Shown piece by piece: positions 47,276 to 59,502 of a DNA stretch of 64,000 bases (position 1 is its first letter; every line of letters begins with the position of its first letter). Under the pieces are notes generated by a model that saw nothing but the letters and a program-made list of their open reading frames with translations, had not been told where the DNA came from and did no database searches. Both the position numbers and the translations under genes were made by a program. The stretch lies in the NCBI GenBank assembly GCA_949361645.1, contig OX442416.1:6020362-6084361 (forward strand), written 5' to 3'. The stretch comes from Spongilla lacustris. Taxonomy: Eukaryota; Porifera; Demospongiae; Spongillida; Spongillidae.

Positions 47276-49680
47276 TGTCACAGGAAAATTGGCACCCCCG
47301 TTCCTTTTTTCCTAGGAATTTGGGCACCCCCACTCCAATTTTCCTAGAAAACTTAGCATCCCTTCAGGAAAACAGGCATCCCTTAGCATAGCCTTTTCTC
47401 CTGGGAATTTTGGAACCCCATTCCGCATCCGTATGCATAATAATGGAATAAATGTTAAAAAGCTATATTCACTGGCACATAGAAAGTGGGGAACTATTTC
47501 AAGGCTTTTTTATATGCACTGTTAGTATATATGCACCCAATATTAGTAATTATTACATGTTGAATTCATCCATGATCTGATGCATTACGAATGAGCAGCT
47601 CACAAACACAACACAAATATACACATGAATATTACATTTACATCTTTTTAACTGTTTCAAAATGTTTGTTGAAGTTAGTTATATATATGCCTTCATCTTG
47701 ATGCAAGCCTGGTTTAGTTTCCTGTGGTGAATGCTTCAGCCACTTGAATGCTTCTCCACATTTGGCATATATATAAATGCTTGTATTAAGCAATGATGCT
47801 GCTGCAATGACCTCCAATTCCGTAGCCCAAGTGCCCAGAGTCTGCATCCTTGATCGTTTCATATAGCTTTCCATAGAGTCATCTGGGGATCCAAGGGAGG
47901 ATAATATTGGATTTGTTGATTTGTGTAACATGTACGTTGTGATCAGCAGACGCAGTTCATCATGAAACTCCTGTGACCCTGTTACAGCTAGAGAAACAGA
48001 CCGAAAGAAACAATTTCCATCTGCTGCAATCCTAGCTGTTGCTAATGGGTGGTGTGACACAGCAATGATTGATGGCTGTGTCCAGTGAGAGTGATTCCCA
48101 CGGACTAATGTTAACCCTAGATAAGCACACCTATCTTCTTGCCACACACTGCAAACCGGCTGGTAGTTGATATTATCATTGTGCTCTTCTTTGGTAATCT
48201 CTAAAACCTTAGATGATATGCTGCTGCTGCTACACTGTTTTTCACATTCCAGTAAGCCATCAGTGGTGAAATCCTTATCAGAAAAAAAGCTTCTTTTATT
48301 TTTTACCCACTGGCACAGCTCATCTAGGTCATAAGGACTCATGAGGAAATAAGTTTTCCCAAGTACATGAACAGGCTTCAACTTAATTTCGGTGGATCTG
48401 CACCACACTTTAAGCAGCCCAATTTCTTTAACCAAGCAACATGCTGTTCCAATGTATGATTGGACTTTCCCTTTGAATTCAGCAAACTCATCATGCAAGT
48501 TTTCATTTACAGCAACAAAATTTCCACCCAGTACTTCTTGCAATGGAAACATACCATAAAACCCACGGAAGTCTATCCATAAAGAGACAACAATGTCTTT
48601 ACTCAATGCAAATTCCTCTTGCTGCAAATCCAGTTCTCTATTCTGTATATAGAATATTAATTACAACAGAGTACATAACAACATTAGCAAGAATTTACCT
48701 CAAACTCGTCATCATCTTCTTTGGCTTCATAATGTGATGTACATGCTCCTGACCTCCATAGACGTAAAATGTCCGAAGAATACAACTGCTCCTCGAGTAA
48801 AGATGCAGGTTCAAGTATTGTATGCTGTTCTCGACTGTGACTTTTCTTATGTTTATTCTGAAATCTTGGCTCCTTGTAGTTATCTTCATCTTCATGGCCA
48901 CACTCACTGCCACTTATCTCTAATTCATCAACTTCATTCACAATATCTTCATCATTGCTCAATGATATCTCTTCTTCAACTACTGGATCAAGAAAACGCT
49001 TAAGGCGAACACAATGGATGGTTTGCTTCAATGGTTTTCCTTCCAATGTTTTCAGACAATATCTACCCTTGCCCAGGTCTTGATTAATGATGTAAGGGCC
49101 AAGCCATGGTTTCTCTAGTTTACCTCCCATTCTGTGACTATTCCTTGCATTTGACTTCAACACCTTGTCCCCTACCTTGAATATAGAATTTGTGTTGTGT
49201 TTTTTATCATAGTGTAGCTTCTGTCTAGTTTGTGCACAGAGAATATTCTGTGTATAGCCTTGACACGATATTGTTCCTGAAGATCAATAAGTGCATCAAT
49301 ATGTTTGAGGTGCTCAGATTCTGTAAAGATTTGTGGCAACACGTTACCACCCACAGCACTTTCCAACTGTGCATGAACTGGAAGCTTTGCCTCCCGACCA
49401 GTAGAAGCATGAATGGATGTCCTTTAAAAAAAAACATTTATATAAATATTATTATGCAAATATTTAAGCTACTTACCTGTAACTAAACATGATTTTTTCA
49501 ATGTGATCATCCCAGTCGTTTTGTTTTTCATTTACCACCTGAATTAGGGAACCTTTTAGCGTTTGATTAAACCTCTCTGTCAATCCATTTGTCTGCGGAT
49601 GATATGCACTAGCAACTCTGTGCTCAGTGCCAGTTAACTTCAGAAGATGATTCACAACCTTACAATTGATGTAAAAGTGT
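47276..49680 (-). mobile_element. Truncated Ginger1 element (OTU-only type)
   Basis: CCGG at 47272-47275 is followed by TGTCACAGGAAAA, a Ginger1 terminus, with repeated GGCACCCCC/TTTTCCTAG words up to about 47400. The gene inside reads on the minus strand from about 49.68 kb. The 5' half of the integrase and the second terminus are missing; a different element begins at 49744. Confidence 0.7.
47638..49680 (-). pseudogene. Ginger1 transposase 3' part: integrase end, GPY, OTU
   Basis: Minus-strand exons: up to about 49477 with TEHRVASAYHPQTNGLTERF (catalytic Glu); 49421 downward with SIHASTGREAKLPVHAQ; a frame change near 49250, after which HYDKKHNTNSIFKVGDKVLK continues into the GPY/F module LEKPWLGPYIINQDLGKGRY; an acidic linker ending near 48703; then 48637-47638 with an OTU domain: ATARIAADGNCFFRSVSLA (catalytic Cys), GTWATELEVIAAASLLNTSI and the His block ITNFNKHFETV, ending KKM and a stop. 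No Ulp1 domain follows, unlike the element at 29.4 kb. The OTU part alone is intact. Confidence 0.75.
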
Positions 49681-49743
49681 TAATGACCAAATAGCATTAA
49701 GTATCAATATACAACTGAATTCTTAATTAGCCATAGGGGAGGA

Positions 49744-50482
49744 GTGGGTTAGTTGAGCCACTGGGTTTGTTGAGCCACCCCCTGTTTTGGCTCCATGAAG
49801 AAACATAATTGAATTATGCTAACACATACTGACATTAAGTGTTAAGACTAGCTTTTTGTCCTACTTTAGGATTCTGTTCTAGTGTTCATCAGAATGTGAA
49901 ATTCAAAAATAAGAATTTTGATGATCAGAGTGAAATTCTGTTTTTATGGTTTGTGCCCTCATAATTTCTACACAATGACAATATTCTTGTTTCAGTTTTG
50001 GGTGTTTGAAAGTACATGTATATGCAGCTATATTTATGTTTATAATGAATTATATACTTTGCTTCCTTTTTATACAACTTAGCTAGTTACAGGAAAAGTT
50101 AGTAGTGGGGTTAGTTGAGCCATTTGCAAGGGGTGTTAGTTGAGACATACGCGTTAGCTGCAATTGTACGGCATTAAAATGATTTATTGATTCACATAAC
50201 AGAAATAGTGAGCTAAGCTTATTTGGTTATGCAGCAATCTCAGATGCATTCTGTTTTTATTTCTACAAGGAAAAATGACTTGTGAATCACGTTAAAAACA
50301 CTTGCCGATCAATTTCAAGTGCTCTCATTGAAAAAGTATCATGCATTAGTGTATGAATTTGCTTTGATCAATGATATGATAATGTAAGGCCTAGGCCTAC
50401 TTATGTTAGCGCCATGCAACTAACTTTGGCTTAAGGCAGCATATGACTCAACTAACTCATGTACCTGGCACAACTAACCCAC
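49744..50482. mobile_element. Short inverted-repeat element (GTGGGTTAGTTGAGCCA ends)
   Basis: The 17-base start at 49744-49760 pairs with TGGCACAACTAACCCAC at 50466-50482, with one mismatch. Further GTTAGTTGAG(C/A)CA words lie inside (about 49768, 50112 and 50140). There is no coding sequence, so it is a non-autonomous element of unknown superfamily. Solo pieces occur at 45.89 kb and just after its right end. Confidence 0.6.
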
Positions 50483-50499
50483 TTGGGTGGGTTAGTTGT

Positions 50500-51249
50500 G
50501 CCATTTGACACCTGTTGATTTTTAATAATGTTCTTTTTCTCACATACATCCCCAGTCTCTAACATTCCTACAACATGTACCCAAGTGATGCCCCTTTGCA
50601 TCAGACTATTAACCTCTGCTTAATACTAAACCTCAGAGGTAGTATATACAAAACGAGGTCACCATCACATTTAAAAGTTTTGATATTCGTAGATTTTGTC
50701 CACCCATATTTGCACTGTCGCGTACGCGTTCTGGCATATATTCATGTGCAGTACGTACATGTACCACGTAAGTTTGCGCGTAAACGTACATTTTAATTAG
50801 TAATGATTGAGTAACTTGAAAATTCTATTCATATAAAATTCGACACCCCCCTTCCCGAAGCCGGCTGTGTATGCTGCGCGCTCATGTCATTCGTACGCGC
50901 ACGCAATCGTTAATCGTCACATTAATTGTCGCAATCGCGATGTCACGTGAGTGTGGCTGATGCGACGTGGCGCCAGCTTTCTGATTGGAATTCTTTTGTA
51001 CCATAAATGCCCTCTCTTCGCGTAGCATTTACACTAAGCAACGTGCCTGCCAACGCGGATTAGATTGCATCGCAGTTTTCAGCGACAATGTTTTGAAGTT
51101 GTTTAGCATCTTATAAAAACTGCTTTGCAAAATGCGATGTGAATCCGGTTAAATTATACCCTGTTAGTACATAATTCAGGTACAATTGCTTCAAATCTGA
51201 CGCCATATGCATGCAATATCAAGATCATATAATCCAAGTGCATGGCTAT
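50500..51249. other. No gene recognised
   Basis: Intergenic DNA; nothing supported. Confidence 0.4.
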
Positions 51250-52291
51250 CAGTGGCGTCCCTAGGTGTTTCAGAAGGGGGGGGCTAATCAAACAGAGGGG
51301 CGCCAAGGGGGAGTGGCTCTGACTAATCTATGAGGCATACAAAATAAATTAATCACAGTATGGTTGGGTTGTGAAATAATCCCTATTCCATAAGCAGATT
51401 TGATAGTTCTATTCTTCTTGGGTGCATTTTGAGAAACTGAGAACTCCACCGCTGTGTCATAGTTTACTACTGATGTGCGTAATGAATATTCATAAGTACT
51501 AGCGAAGAAAGCCGTCTACATGTACAGGTCATAGAGGACATTAGCCAGTTTCTCAGATGGCGTAAGGTAGAAAAACTTCTCTCGCAGCTGCAACTAGTCA
51601 TTGGAAGCGTGCAACCAATTTTTATCAAGCGGAAAATATTACTCTCATCACAAACTGATTAGTGCCGATGCAAGAGTATCCAGCCGCGGACGATCGATTG
51701 GTGAACACGGAAAAGAAGAAACACTTACAGGACACGATGGTATGAGAGAAATAAATGGATTCGTGTGTGCAACTGACGAATCAGAACTGAGTATGGTACA
51801 TGAAGGATCATCTGAAAGAATAGAACAAGGGAATATTATGATTGATTTTATTTGGGTATGCATTGCGCGCTCCATGGTTGACTTGGTGACGCAGAGAAAC
51901 AGGCTCGCTCGAGCTGGGTGGTGCAAAACACTACTTTATCAATGCAACGGATTGCGCGCTTGAATTCAGTTGACATCAGTTGCAACCGGCTTAGATTTTC
52001 GATTTTCAGCCCCGCTTAGCTTTCGCTTTGTGTTCGACATTGTATTCGAAACCAACGATATATTTTGAATGATGTGTAATATGGGCGGTAACTTCACACG
52101 GCGAGGCGCTTAATTAATCGACGAGGATTGTGTGCGTGTGTTTGTCAGCTAGTGTGTGTGTGTGAATGGGGGGGGGGCCGCCATAAAGCGGGGAGGGGGG
52201 GCGCCATATAGCGGGGGGGGGGGGGGGGGGCGCCATAAAGCGGGGAGGGGGGGCGCCATATAGCGGGGAGGGGGAGGGCATCTGCCCCAAA

Positions 52292-52358
<67 letters not shown>

Positions 52359-52374
52359 TATGCGGACGCCACTG
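51250..52374. mobile_element. Non-autonomous element with CAGTGGCGTCC ends
   Basis: CAGTGGCGTCC at 51250 pairs with GGACGCCACTG ending at 52374, apart from a one-base difference (TCCC against TCCG) at the inner edge. GCTAT flanks both sides (51245-51249 and 52375-52379), a 5-bp target duplication. Subterminal regions are G-rich on the left and a long C run (52294-52358) on the right, preceded by repeated GCGCCATATAGCGGGG units. A 120-codon frame at 51601-51963 shows no recognised domain. The CAGTGGCG start suggests hAT, though 5 bp is shorter than the usual 8. Confidence 0.65.
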
Positions 52375-52689
52375 GCTATTTCTGCCACATATGCGCTTGC
52401 ATCCAGGCCAGTAAAAGCGTGTTCTGACACACTTGTATATAAAATAACCGCCATGATCCGCTTGCCCACACCTTTCCTTGTCATATTTTCCACTCTGAAC
52501 TGCATGTATAAACTTTTACGCCGTGACAGCACAGCTAAAGCCGGCCGAACTATACGTTAATTGTCATTACATACAAGTATATCATCAAGGCAGCTACCTA
52601 GCTATGTGTATAGCAAGAGTTCTTACATGAACAGGTGTATTTCAAACTTAAGAATTTATTTACCGTTAGTATGTAGTAAAACTGGGTCT

Positions 52690-53480
52690 GGGGCGCGTAC
52701 AAGCCGTACATGTACCTTTGAAACGTTATACCAATTTGTGGTTATGTACATGTAGCTATCTCTGACCATGTATATGTAGTTTTGATACATTATGCTAATT
52801 TGTGGGCATATAGCTTTGCAATTTGCTCTTCTTCATGAACATGGTTTCAGTTTGTCCTGTAGAAAGTCCTTTCTTGCCACCAAATATATCCTTCTTCCTG
52901 GCCACACTGAACTCCAGTGGCTGCTCTAAACCACAGGCTGTGCATATGGCATTTCGAGGTGTCATGTCCCAATAGGTGCAGCAGGTCTCGCAAGATGCAT
53001 ATGGACTGCACAGCTCTGAATGAATGAGGTATTCAAGTATGGCAATCAAACAATGCCACCTGTTGGGATCCCCGGTAGTGGATGAGGTATTGGTCTGCAT
53101 GGGAGAGACTGGACATGGAGCTCCCCCTGTGGTCACCAAGATTGATGCTGGACATAATGGTCCACATGTAGTTCATGGCAAATAGGTTGGTGCTATATCA
53201 ACCAAAATTTGGTCCAAGATGTCGACTACATACAGTGTAAACCAAATTTGGTTTAGGGTTGAAACCAAACTTTGTTGGTTCAATCTTTAAACTCTTTCAT
53301 GGTTTTATGTGCACATCAAACAGTTACATCGGTTTAAGGTTCGGTTTCTCGTTAAACCAAGATACAAAGAAGTAAGAGAATTGGAGCTAACGAACTCTGA
53401 AAGCTGATATCAACCTGTGCATCAACTCAGCCAATACACCGTTTAAACCACATATCTACCTAGTAAACCCGTGGATTGTC
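52690..53480. repeat. Isolated copy of the 1.25-kb array repeat, with cysteine-rich frame
   Basis: Matches the units at 59.6-62.7 kb. On the minus strand (53139-52795) a 114-codon frame reads DPNRWHCLIAILEYLIHSEL, then CETCCTYWDMTPRNAICTAC and FSVARKKDIFGGKKGLS. Four cysteines (CxxCC...CxxC) look zinc-binding. This copy has the longest intact version of the frame. I recognise no family. The 3' side has AAACCAAATTTGGTTTA palindromes. Confidence 0.55.
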
Positions 53481-53499
53481 CCCCCCCCCCCCCCCCCCC
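53480..53499. repeat. Poly-C run
   Basis: A 19-20 base C tract followed by a T/C-rich stretch. No coding value. Confidence 0.7.
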
Positions 53500-54052
53500 T
53501 TCCCCTCCCCCCGTGCGGAATGTCCCCGTCAGTGGTGCGACCGCCGTCCCTTGCGTTCTTATAATCTCCCAATCCTCATCAAATGTATCCGCCTGATGTG
53601 CATGTGAATGCTTAATATGATTCAATCGCGGAAGAACTGTTTCAGCACATACTTTTAGAGTTAAAATGTAATGTGCATCCACTGGATGGTACATCAAATA
53701 AAATTAGAAGTACATAAAAAGTATATGACAATGCATGCATGACAATGGCATACAAAGTTGCACATTTGGCAGAGATTGTGCAGTGGCAAATGTTATGTAT
53801 GGACTAACCAAGATGAGATTTAAACAGAGCACAGGAGACCCAAGTGGCTCTAAGCACTTTTTGTCTTGTGAAAATACTAAGCCAGGGACTGTTATTGGAT
53901 ATGTAGGAAATCGATTCAATGTTTTATTGTTTTCGGCTGAAAATTGTTTTAAGATCAAAGAGAAATTATTGTATTATCTGCAAAAAATGTGTTACTGCAA
54001 AAACAGTTTGAAGTCGAGCTTAATTAATGATTTACAGAATATAAGAGTGCTA

Positions 54053-57000
54053 CAGTGCTCCAAATGATAAGCTGCCAAAACTGACTTTTTTAGTTATTGG
54101 CCTATATCTTTTGAACCAATCATACTTAAAGCAGGGCAATTACTTTTTCTGATTCAGCAAACACTTTTGTGTAAGAATCTGTGTTGTTAATTCAATTAGC
54201 ACATGTAAACAAAGCTTGGCTAAGTGTAAACAAATCACGGTCAAAATCTCATTTTTCAATTATAATTCCCCCCAGGAATGTAACTATCAATTCAAATTTA
54301 TTTTATGAGTACAGCATTAGGTCTTCTATATATATAGTTGATTTGGTGTCTTAAGTCCTACTGGTTGGGAAAATCGGTACGGATTGATGAAATTTTCGAG
54401 GACGTTCGCGGTTCGCTGAAATTCGGACGATTTAGTTCGACTTAAGAAATAATTTTTACATGTTGTTACAGAAAAGTGGTAGGAGCATCTGTATATATCT
54501 TTTTTATTATGTACGGCGTTTGCGAAGGTTTGCAATACGAGATAGAAAGCTAAAAAGCATAAATTTTTTCATACGAAATTAATTAATCCGTTCCTCTCCG
54601 TAAGCTATTGCTTTCGTGACGTTACAGTCGAGCTGGCTTCATTTATTTATTCATTCCCTTGAGGTGCGTTGTAACTGGAGTTTGCGATTGATGTCGTCGT
54701 CGAATGTTTCTTTGTCTACGGGTTCTTTTCAGAACCAAGCTGCAACCGTAGATGCCTTGGAAACTGCGAGTGTTCCCAAGACAGACGGTGTTAAGCGACG
54801 AAAGCGAGACATGTCAGTGTTGTTAGAACAAGCGAGTAGTTCGGAAGGAGTCACCAGTTCTGGAAAAGACACAAGATCATGCAGCGCGAGGGCAAATGAT
54901 AAACTGCACGCATTATTCGTGTCAAGAAAATCTCCCGAAAGCAAAGTTACGTGCACAACAAGCAGCGTTTTGAAAGAGGACAGGCCTGTGTTTGACAGAG
55001 GAATGGATAGTTTGGTAATGTACGTAGAACGAAATGCTACCTGGGAACTGCAGAAAGCATTTGCAATTCTTGTGATGGGTACAGCTCTAGTGGACTGGAA
55101 CGAAGGTGTATGTGAAGCAGCACAAAAGGCTTCTAATGTGACACATTTTTCAGAACACACAATACGTAACTGGATGCAGCTATACATTCAATCCACATCA
55201 GACCTTTTATCAGATGGAAAGGACACAATTACGGATCAAGATATAGAGGAAAGTTTGGCATCAGAGAAAGGACATTTTGATCGACTGGATTCCTTAATTT
55301 CAGATGAAGATTTTCAGCTAAGTGCTCGTACATACGTTAGAAGCAATGCATGCAAAAAGGGAGAACCAAATCTCACAAGTGGTATGTTTGCAGTTTGGGT
55401 AAAACAAAAGTATGACCATGACATCAGTGAAGAAACAGCAAGGTTATGGCTTCACAAACTGGGATTAGTCGTACACATCACCAAAAAGGAGTTTACTTTG
55501 ATGGACACGAGCGCCAAGATGTTGCGTAACACAGGAGTGAATTTTTAAGAATTAGATAAAATAACAATTACTCCAAGTAATTTAACTCCACTATGCCCAG
55601 AAGGTGTAAAGCCGTTAATTAGGGTAGTGCATGATGAGAGTACATACTATGCCAACTGTGATCAGTCGTACTTTTGGGGTGACGAGCACACAAATGTTTT
55701 AAAGCAAAAATCCTTGGGACAATCTATAATGGTATCTGATTTTGTAGATAATGTTAATGAATTTTTACAGTTTAATGATAGTAAAGCTAGTGTTATGATT
55801 GAGGTGCACAAGGATGGATACTTCAATAATGAAGGATTAATGAAGCAAGTTGAGAAAGCAGTGGATATTTTTGAACTCAAATACCCGCATGCAAGAGGAC
55901 TGTTTTTATTTGGCAATGCTCCATCCCACAGGAAAATAGCCAACAACCAATTAAACGTAGATAAAATGAATGTTAGCTCTGGGGGGAAACAACCAGTAAT
56001 GAGAGATACAGTTTGGAATGGCAATGTACAGCGCATGGTTTTAGATGATGGTAGACCTAAAGGCATGACAATAGTTCTAAAAGAAAGAGGTGTTGATACT
56101 CATGGTATGAATGCAGAGAAGATGAGGGAAAAGTTGAACACATATGAAGACTTTAAAATTCAAAAAACTATACTAGAAGAGTATGTTGAACAAAGGGGTC
56201 ATTTATGTTTATACTATCCTAAGTATCATTGTGAACTCAGTCCCATTGAGAGAATTTGGTGCCATTCCAAAAAGCACACAAGAGCTTATGCAAATGGGAC
56301 AATCACAAGACTGCGGAAAATTGTACCAGAAGGACTTGAAACTTGTACAAGTGACATGATAAGTAAATATTTTAGAACTTGTAGGGATTATGAACAAGCG
56401 TATAGAGAAGGATGCCTTGGAAAAGATGTTGAAGTTAGAGTAAAAGTATACAAGTCACACAGAAAAGTAACTAATGACAGTAGTTAGGCTTATTTGTTAA
56501 TAATTCTTTTATGCATGTAGCTAGCTTGATTGATTCTTCAACGTGCGTATCCTGTATGTTTTTGTGCTACATGTGTACGTTTGTGTATACATGTATATGT
56601 ACTCATTTATTGCATGCTATGAAGTTGAATTACATGTATATGTACGAAGAATGCAAGTACTCGGTACTCGAACTCGTACTCACGAACAAATTCATTTCGC
56701 GCGCGGCGCGTAAATATGACATTGCACGGTTGTGTCAACAACGTCATAAAACGTCACGGATTTCGTAAATGAGGATGAAACTACAATAAATTTAAGCTTT
56801 TTAGCTTTCTATCTCGTATTTAAAACCTTCGCAAACGCCGTACATAATAAAAAAGATATATACAGATGCTACCACTTTTCTGTAACAACATGTAAAAATT
56901 ATTTCTTAAGTCGAACTAAATCGTCCGAATTTCAGCGAACCGCGAACGTCCTCGAAAATTTCATCAATCCGTACCGATCTTCCCAACCAGTAGGACTTAA

Positions 57001-57298
57001 GACACCAAATCAACTATATATATAGAAGACCTAATGCTGTACTCATAAAATAAATTTGAATTGATAGTTACATTCCTGGGGGGAATTATAATTGAAAAAT
57101 GAGATTTTGACCGTGATTTGTTTACACTTAGCCAAGCTTTGTTTACATGTGCTAATTGAATTAACAACACAGATTCTTACACAAAAGTGTTTGCTGAATC
57201 AGAAAAAGTAATTGCCCTGCTTTAAGTATGATTGGTTCAAAAGATATAGGCCAATAACTAAAAAAGTCAGTTTTGGCAGCTTATCATTTGGAGCACTG
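54053..57298. mobile_element. Tc1/mariner-class (IS630) element with about 515-bp inverted repeats
   Basis: The ends CAGTGCTCCAAATG and CATTTGGAGCACTG are flanked by TA on both sides (54051-54052 and 57299-57300), the TA target duplication of Tc1/mariner. The inverted repeats extend from 54053 to about 54567 and from about 56785 to 57298 and look almost identical (one difference noticed: GGGAAAATCGG against GGGAAGATCGG). Between them lies one transposase. The length is 3246 bases. Confidence 0.9.
54691..56487 (+). pseudogene. IS630/Tc1-type transposase with lesions
   Basis: The best ATG is 54691 (MSSSNVSLSTGSF). The N-terminal half is DNA-binding, ending in a winged-helix-like block SEETARLWLHKLG. 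Between about 55475 and 55545 the written frame loses family similarity, while the shifted frame restores HHQKGVYFDGHERQDVA (with TAA at 55527 in it). Two compensating frameshifts and a stop are therefore inferred, and the frame as written stops at 55546. The catalytic half resumes with VVHDESTYYANCDQSYFWGD (first Asp), GLFLFGNAPSHRK, MRDTVWNG and YHCELSPIERIW (Glu). In the second block the family has FDNA; here codon 55912-55914 is GGC (Gly), so the second catalytic Asp is lost. The enzyme is dead by several independent changes. Confidence 0.85.
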
Positions 57299-57649
57299 TA
57301 GGATTGATTGGAAAATTCATCACTGGGCCTTGCATGGATGAAGATTTTTTACAGTATCAGTAAATATAAGCTAGGTTAACCTTGAAATGGTTCCCACGAT
57401 TAAGATGTGCACGCACAATAACATTGCAGGATGTGATACAGAAACCAACTTTCTTTCTAACTGCAACATCCAATGTCTTTGGAGAGAAGCTAAGTGAAGA
57501 GAATGAGACTCTATTGTGTTTGCAAGCACAATTATCAAGTGATGAGGAATCCCAATTTCACGAAATTATGAGCTTGGCTATTAGAAGCACTCGTGAAGTT
57601 CTTGAGCACCAACTGCATGGAGCCATACTTGCATGGTTCTCTCAATAAC

Positions 57650-59250
57650 CCATCAAAAGATATGCTAGTAAGAAGTCAAGCCGCTAAAGTCCATAGTATA
57701 TATGCTATCTGAACAGACCCTTGGTATTGTCGATTACCATGTTCGGCATGCACCAAGTGCTAATATATAGGCTTAATTTTTGGATGGGAAGATGAAGTGT
57801 ACATAAAATCAGACATCATCCTGGCTTCAGGAAATAAAAAGCAAGATGACCGCCTATGTATGCATGGGCCATTTCTGGATATGACACGTACGTATATAGC
57901 CAGTTTTATGGCTTATCAGCTGTTTAAATACGCTAAAACAACGACAGGGAAGGCTCACAGGGACTGATCGATTTCCTACCGATTTCTGCATATGAATATC
58001 GAATCTGTTATTTCGACTAAAGGAAATTCTGAAATCGGTAACCTGCAGTGAGTGCTATTTTACTAAATACATAGTCGACCGAATAGGTAATCCGGGGCGG
58101 AAAATCGGTTATACACACCCTAGTCTATAGTACTGGTTGCATGTATAGCAAAATGATTCGGGTGTGATGCATGGTACATCATCTCAGTGCAAATCCATAT
58201 GCCATTACCTGCCTTTGTGTAATACATGCATATGTGCACATAAATCATTATTATTATCTCACTCCTATATTTGTACTGAATCGAGATACAGAAAAGAGCG
58301 GTTCTCCAAACTCGGAACATTCGTTTTGAAATTTCCCTGTAGCTACCAACAGATGCAGTACATTTATAATACAAACGTTAGCGAATTTCGGATGTTTGCG
58401 ACCGGGCATTAGCTATAGGTTTACAATTTGAGCTATACCGTATACATATGTAAATGGCCAGGCAATATACGTGAACGAGGCTCAGTGATCGAGCCATACA
58501 ATTTTAAGCAAGATACGAGGAAATACTTACCTCGTTTACCCTATGACTGTAGTTATAGTACTAATGATCCGCATCCAACGCTGTACGATTCTGTATCTCA
58601 TGAAATAACTCTGCATGCGGCTCGTCCACACCCGCGACTATACACATTGCTCTCTGCGCGTTCCGTTCCCCACACCCCAAACACAACTGAACACAACCTT
58701 TTCGTGTACCCTACCGTATATAGTAATATGCTGCATGTGGGCCTAAACAGTAAACACTGATCTATACGACTCGCATTAATGTACGTATATATATAACTAT
58801 AATTATAATCATATGGACTATCTTTTTATAATATATGACAAAATTATATCTGCATGCATGACGCACTTGTTGTGCTCAGTCCGTATACGTTGGTGGATTA
58901 TGAATGTTGTTCACATATCGATCAATTGTAACTGTACATGCATGTATGTAAGCTTAGGCGGCGACATGCAGTATGCTTTCACTGATACAGGTATAATTAT
59001 ATTTACACACACTGCATGCAAGCAAAGCTGCAACAATCTAGAAAATTAAAATAACAAAGACATATAGTTTCTACTACATGCATGTTGCGTGAACACTGCT
59101 TCACGCCGGATTCATCCATAGATATTTTGCGATTAGAGCAGACACCAGCAAAACACCGAAATTGAAGGTCACGTGGCCAGCCGCTCCCTGGTAGCCGTTA
59201 GTGCATGCATAGGGTTTTGTAGTATGCTTAAGTCTGAGAGGCTCCAAGGC
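57650..59250. other. No gene; dispersed repeat at 57940-58110
   Basis: 57940-58110 repeats the CGATTTC element seen at 3885-4080. The remainder has several short frames (for example 58428-58760) without domains or codon signal, which I do not call. Confidence 0.4.
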
Positions 59251-59280
59251 AGTTCACGAAAGCCGAATACAGTGAATTAC

Positions 59281-59502
59281 ATGCCGCGAACTGCATATGG
59301 CAGACGTTATATTGGGGAACGCGGTCGTTATAGCTTGGGTGCAACCGGAACTAACTCCACTCAATGAAGCAGCTGAACAAGAAATTGAACTGTTGGAAGG
59401 CATAGGAAACGGGAGTGACTGGCGCTTCTGGTCATTTGGAAGAGAGTAGCACAGCGACAGTAGAGCAAAGCTGATCCCTACAAAGAGGATTGTATTCGTC
59501 AT
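59281..59502 (-). CDS. Candidate secreted-protein first exon
   Basis: On the minus strand the ATG at 59502 opens MTNTILFVGISFALLSLCYS, a good signal peptide with a hydrophobic core and a small residue near the likely cleavage site. A Ser-rich stretch with spaced cysteines follows (SISCSAASLSGVSSGC, then AICSS). A GT splice donor lies directly after 59281 (CAT|GTAATT). A strong TATA box sits about 80 bases upstream at 59571-59582. I could not find the next exon with confidence. The protein would be extracellular or lumenal; the family is not recognised. Without transcript support this could still be chance. Confidence 0.45.

Larger units (their letters stand above)
53735..57648 (+). pseudogene. 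Transposon-associated protein gene split by a Tc1-type insertion
   Basis: The left part (53735-54052) encodes DPSGSKHFLSCENTKPGTVI and GNRFNVLLFSAE, ending NDLQNIRVL. The right part (57301 onward) continues in frame, once the Tc1 element and one TA are removed, as GLIGKFITGPCMDEDFLQ. After an apparent stop (57361) and a short gap, DVIQKPTFFLTATSNVFGEK leads to EVLEHQLHGAILAWFSQ at 57648. The GNRFN...GSKHF and ATSxVF blocks resemble a recurrent uncharacterised protein of invertebrate and fish genomes that I recall as transposon-derived; I cannot name the superfamily. The insertion breaks it. Confidence 0.5.

Noticed and set aside
51601..51963. 120-codon frame inside the 51250 element as a transposase
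   Set aside because: No recognisable DDE, zinc-finger or dimerisation motif; a chance frame is more likely.
52149..52532. Glycine/proline frames over 100 codons
   Set aside because: Caused by long G and C runs within the 51250 element.
54616..55548. A stand-alone 310-residue protein followed by a second 286-residue gene
   Set aside because: Both lie in the same frame and are halves of one IS630-type transposase; the start at 54616 is GTG, and the break is explained by two frameshifts near 55475-55545.
58428..58760. 110-codon frame as a gene
   Set aside because: No motif, signal peptide, TATA box or paralogue seen.
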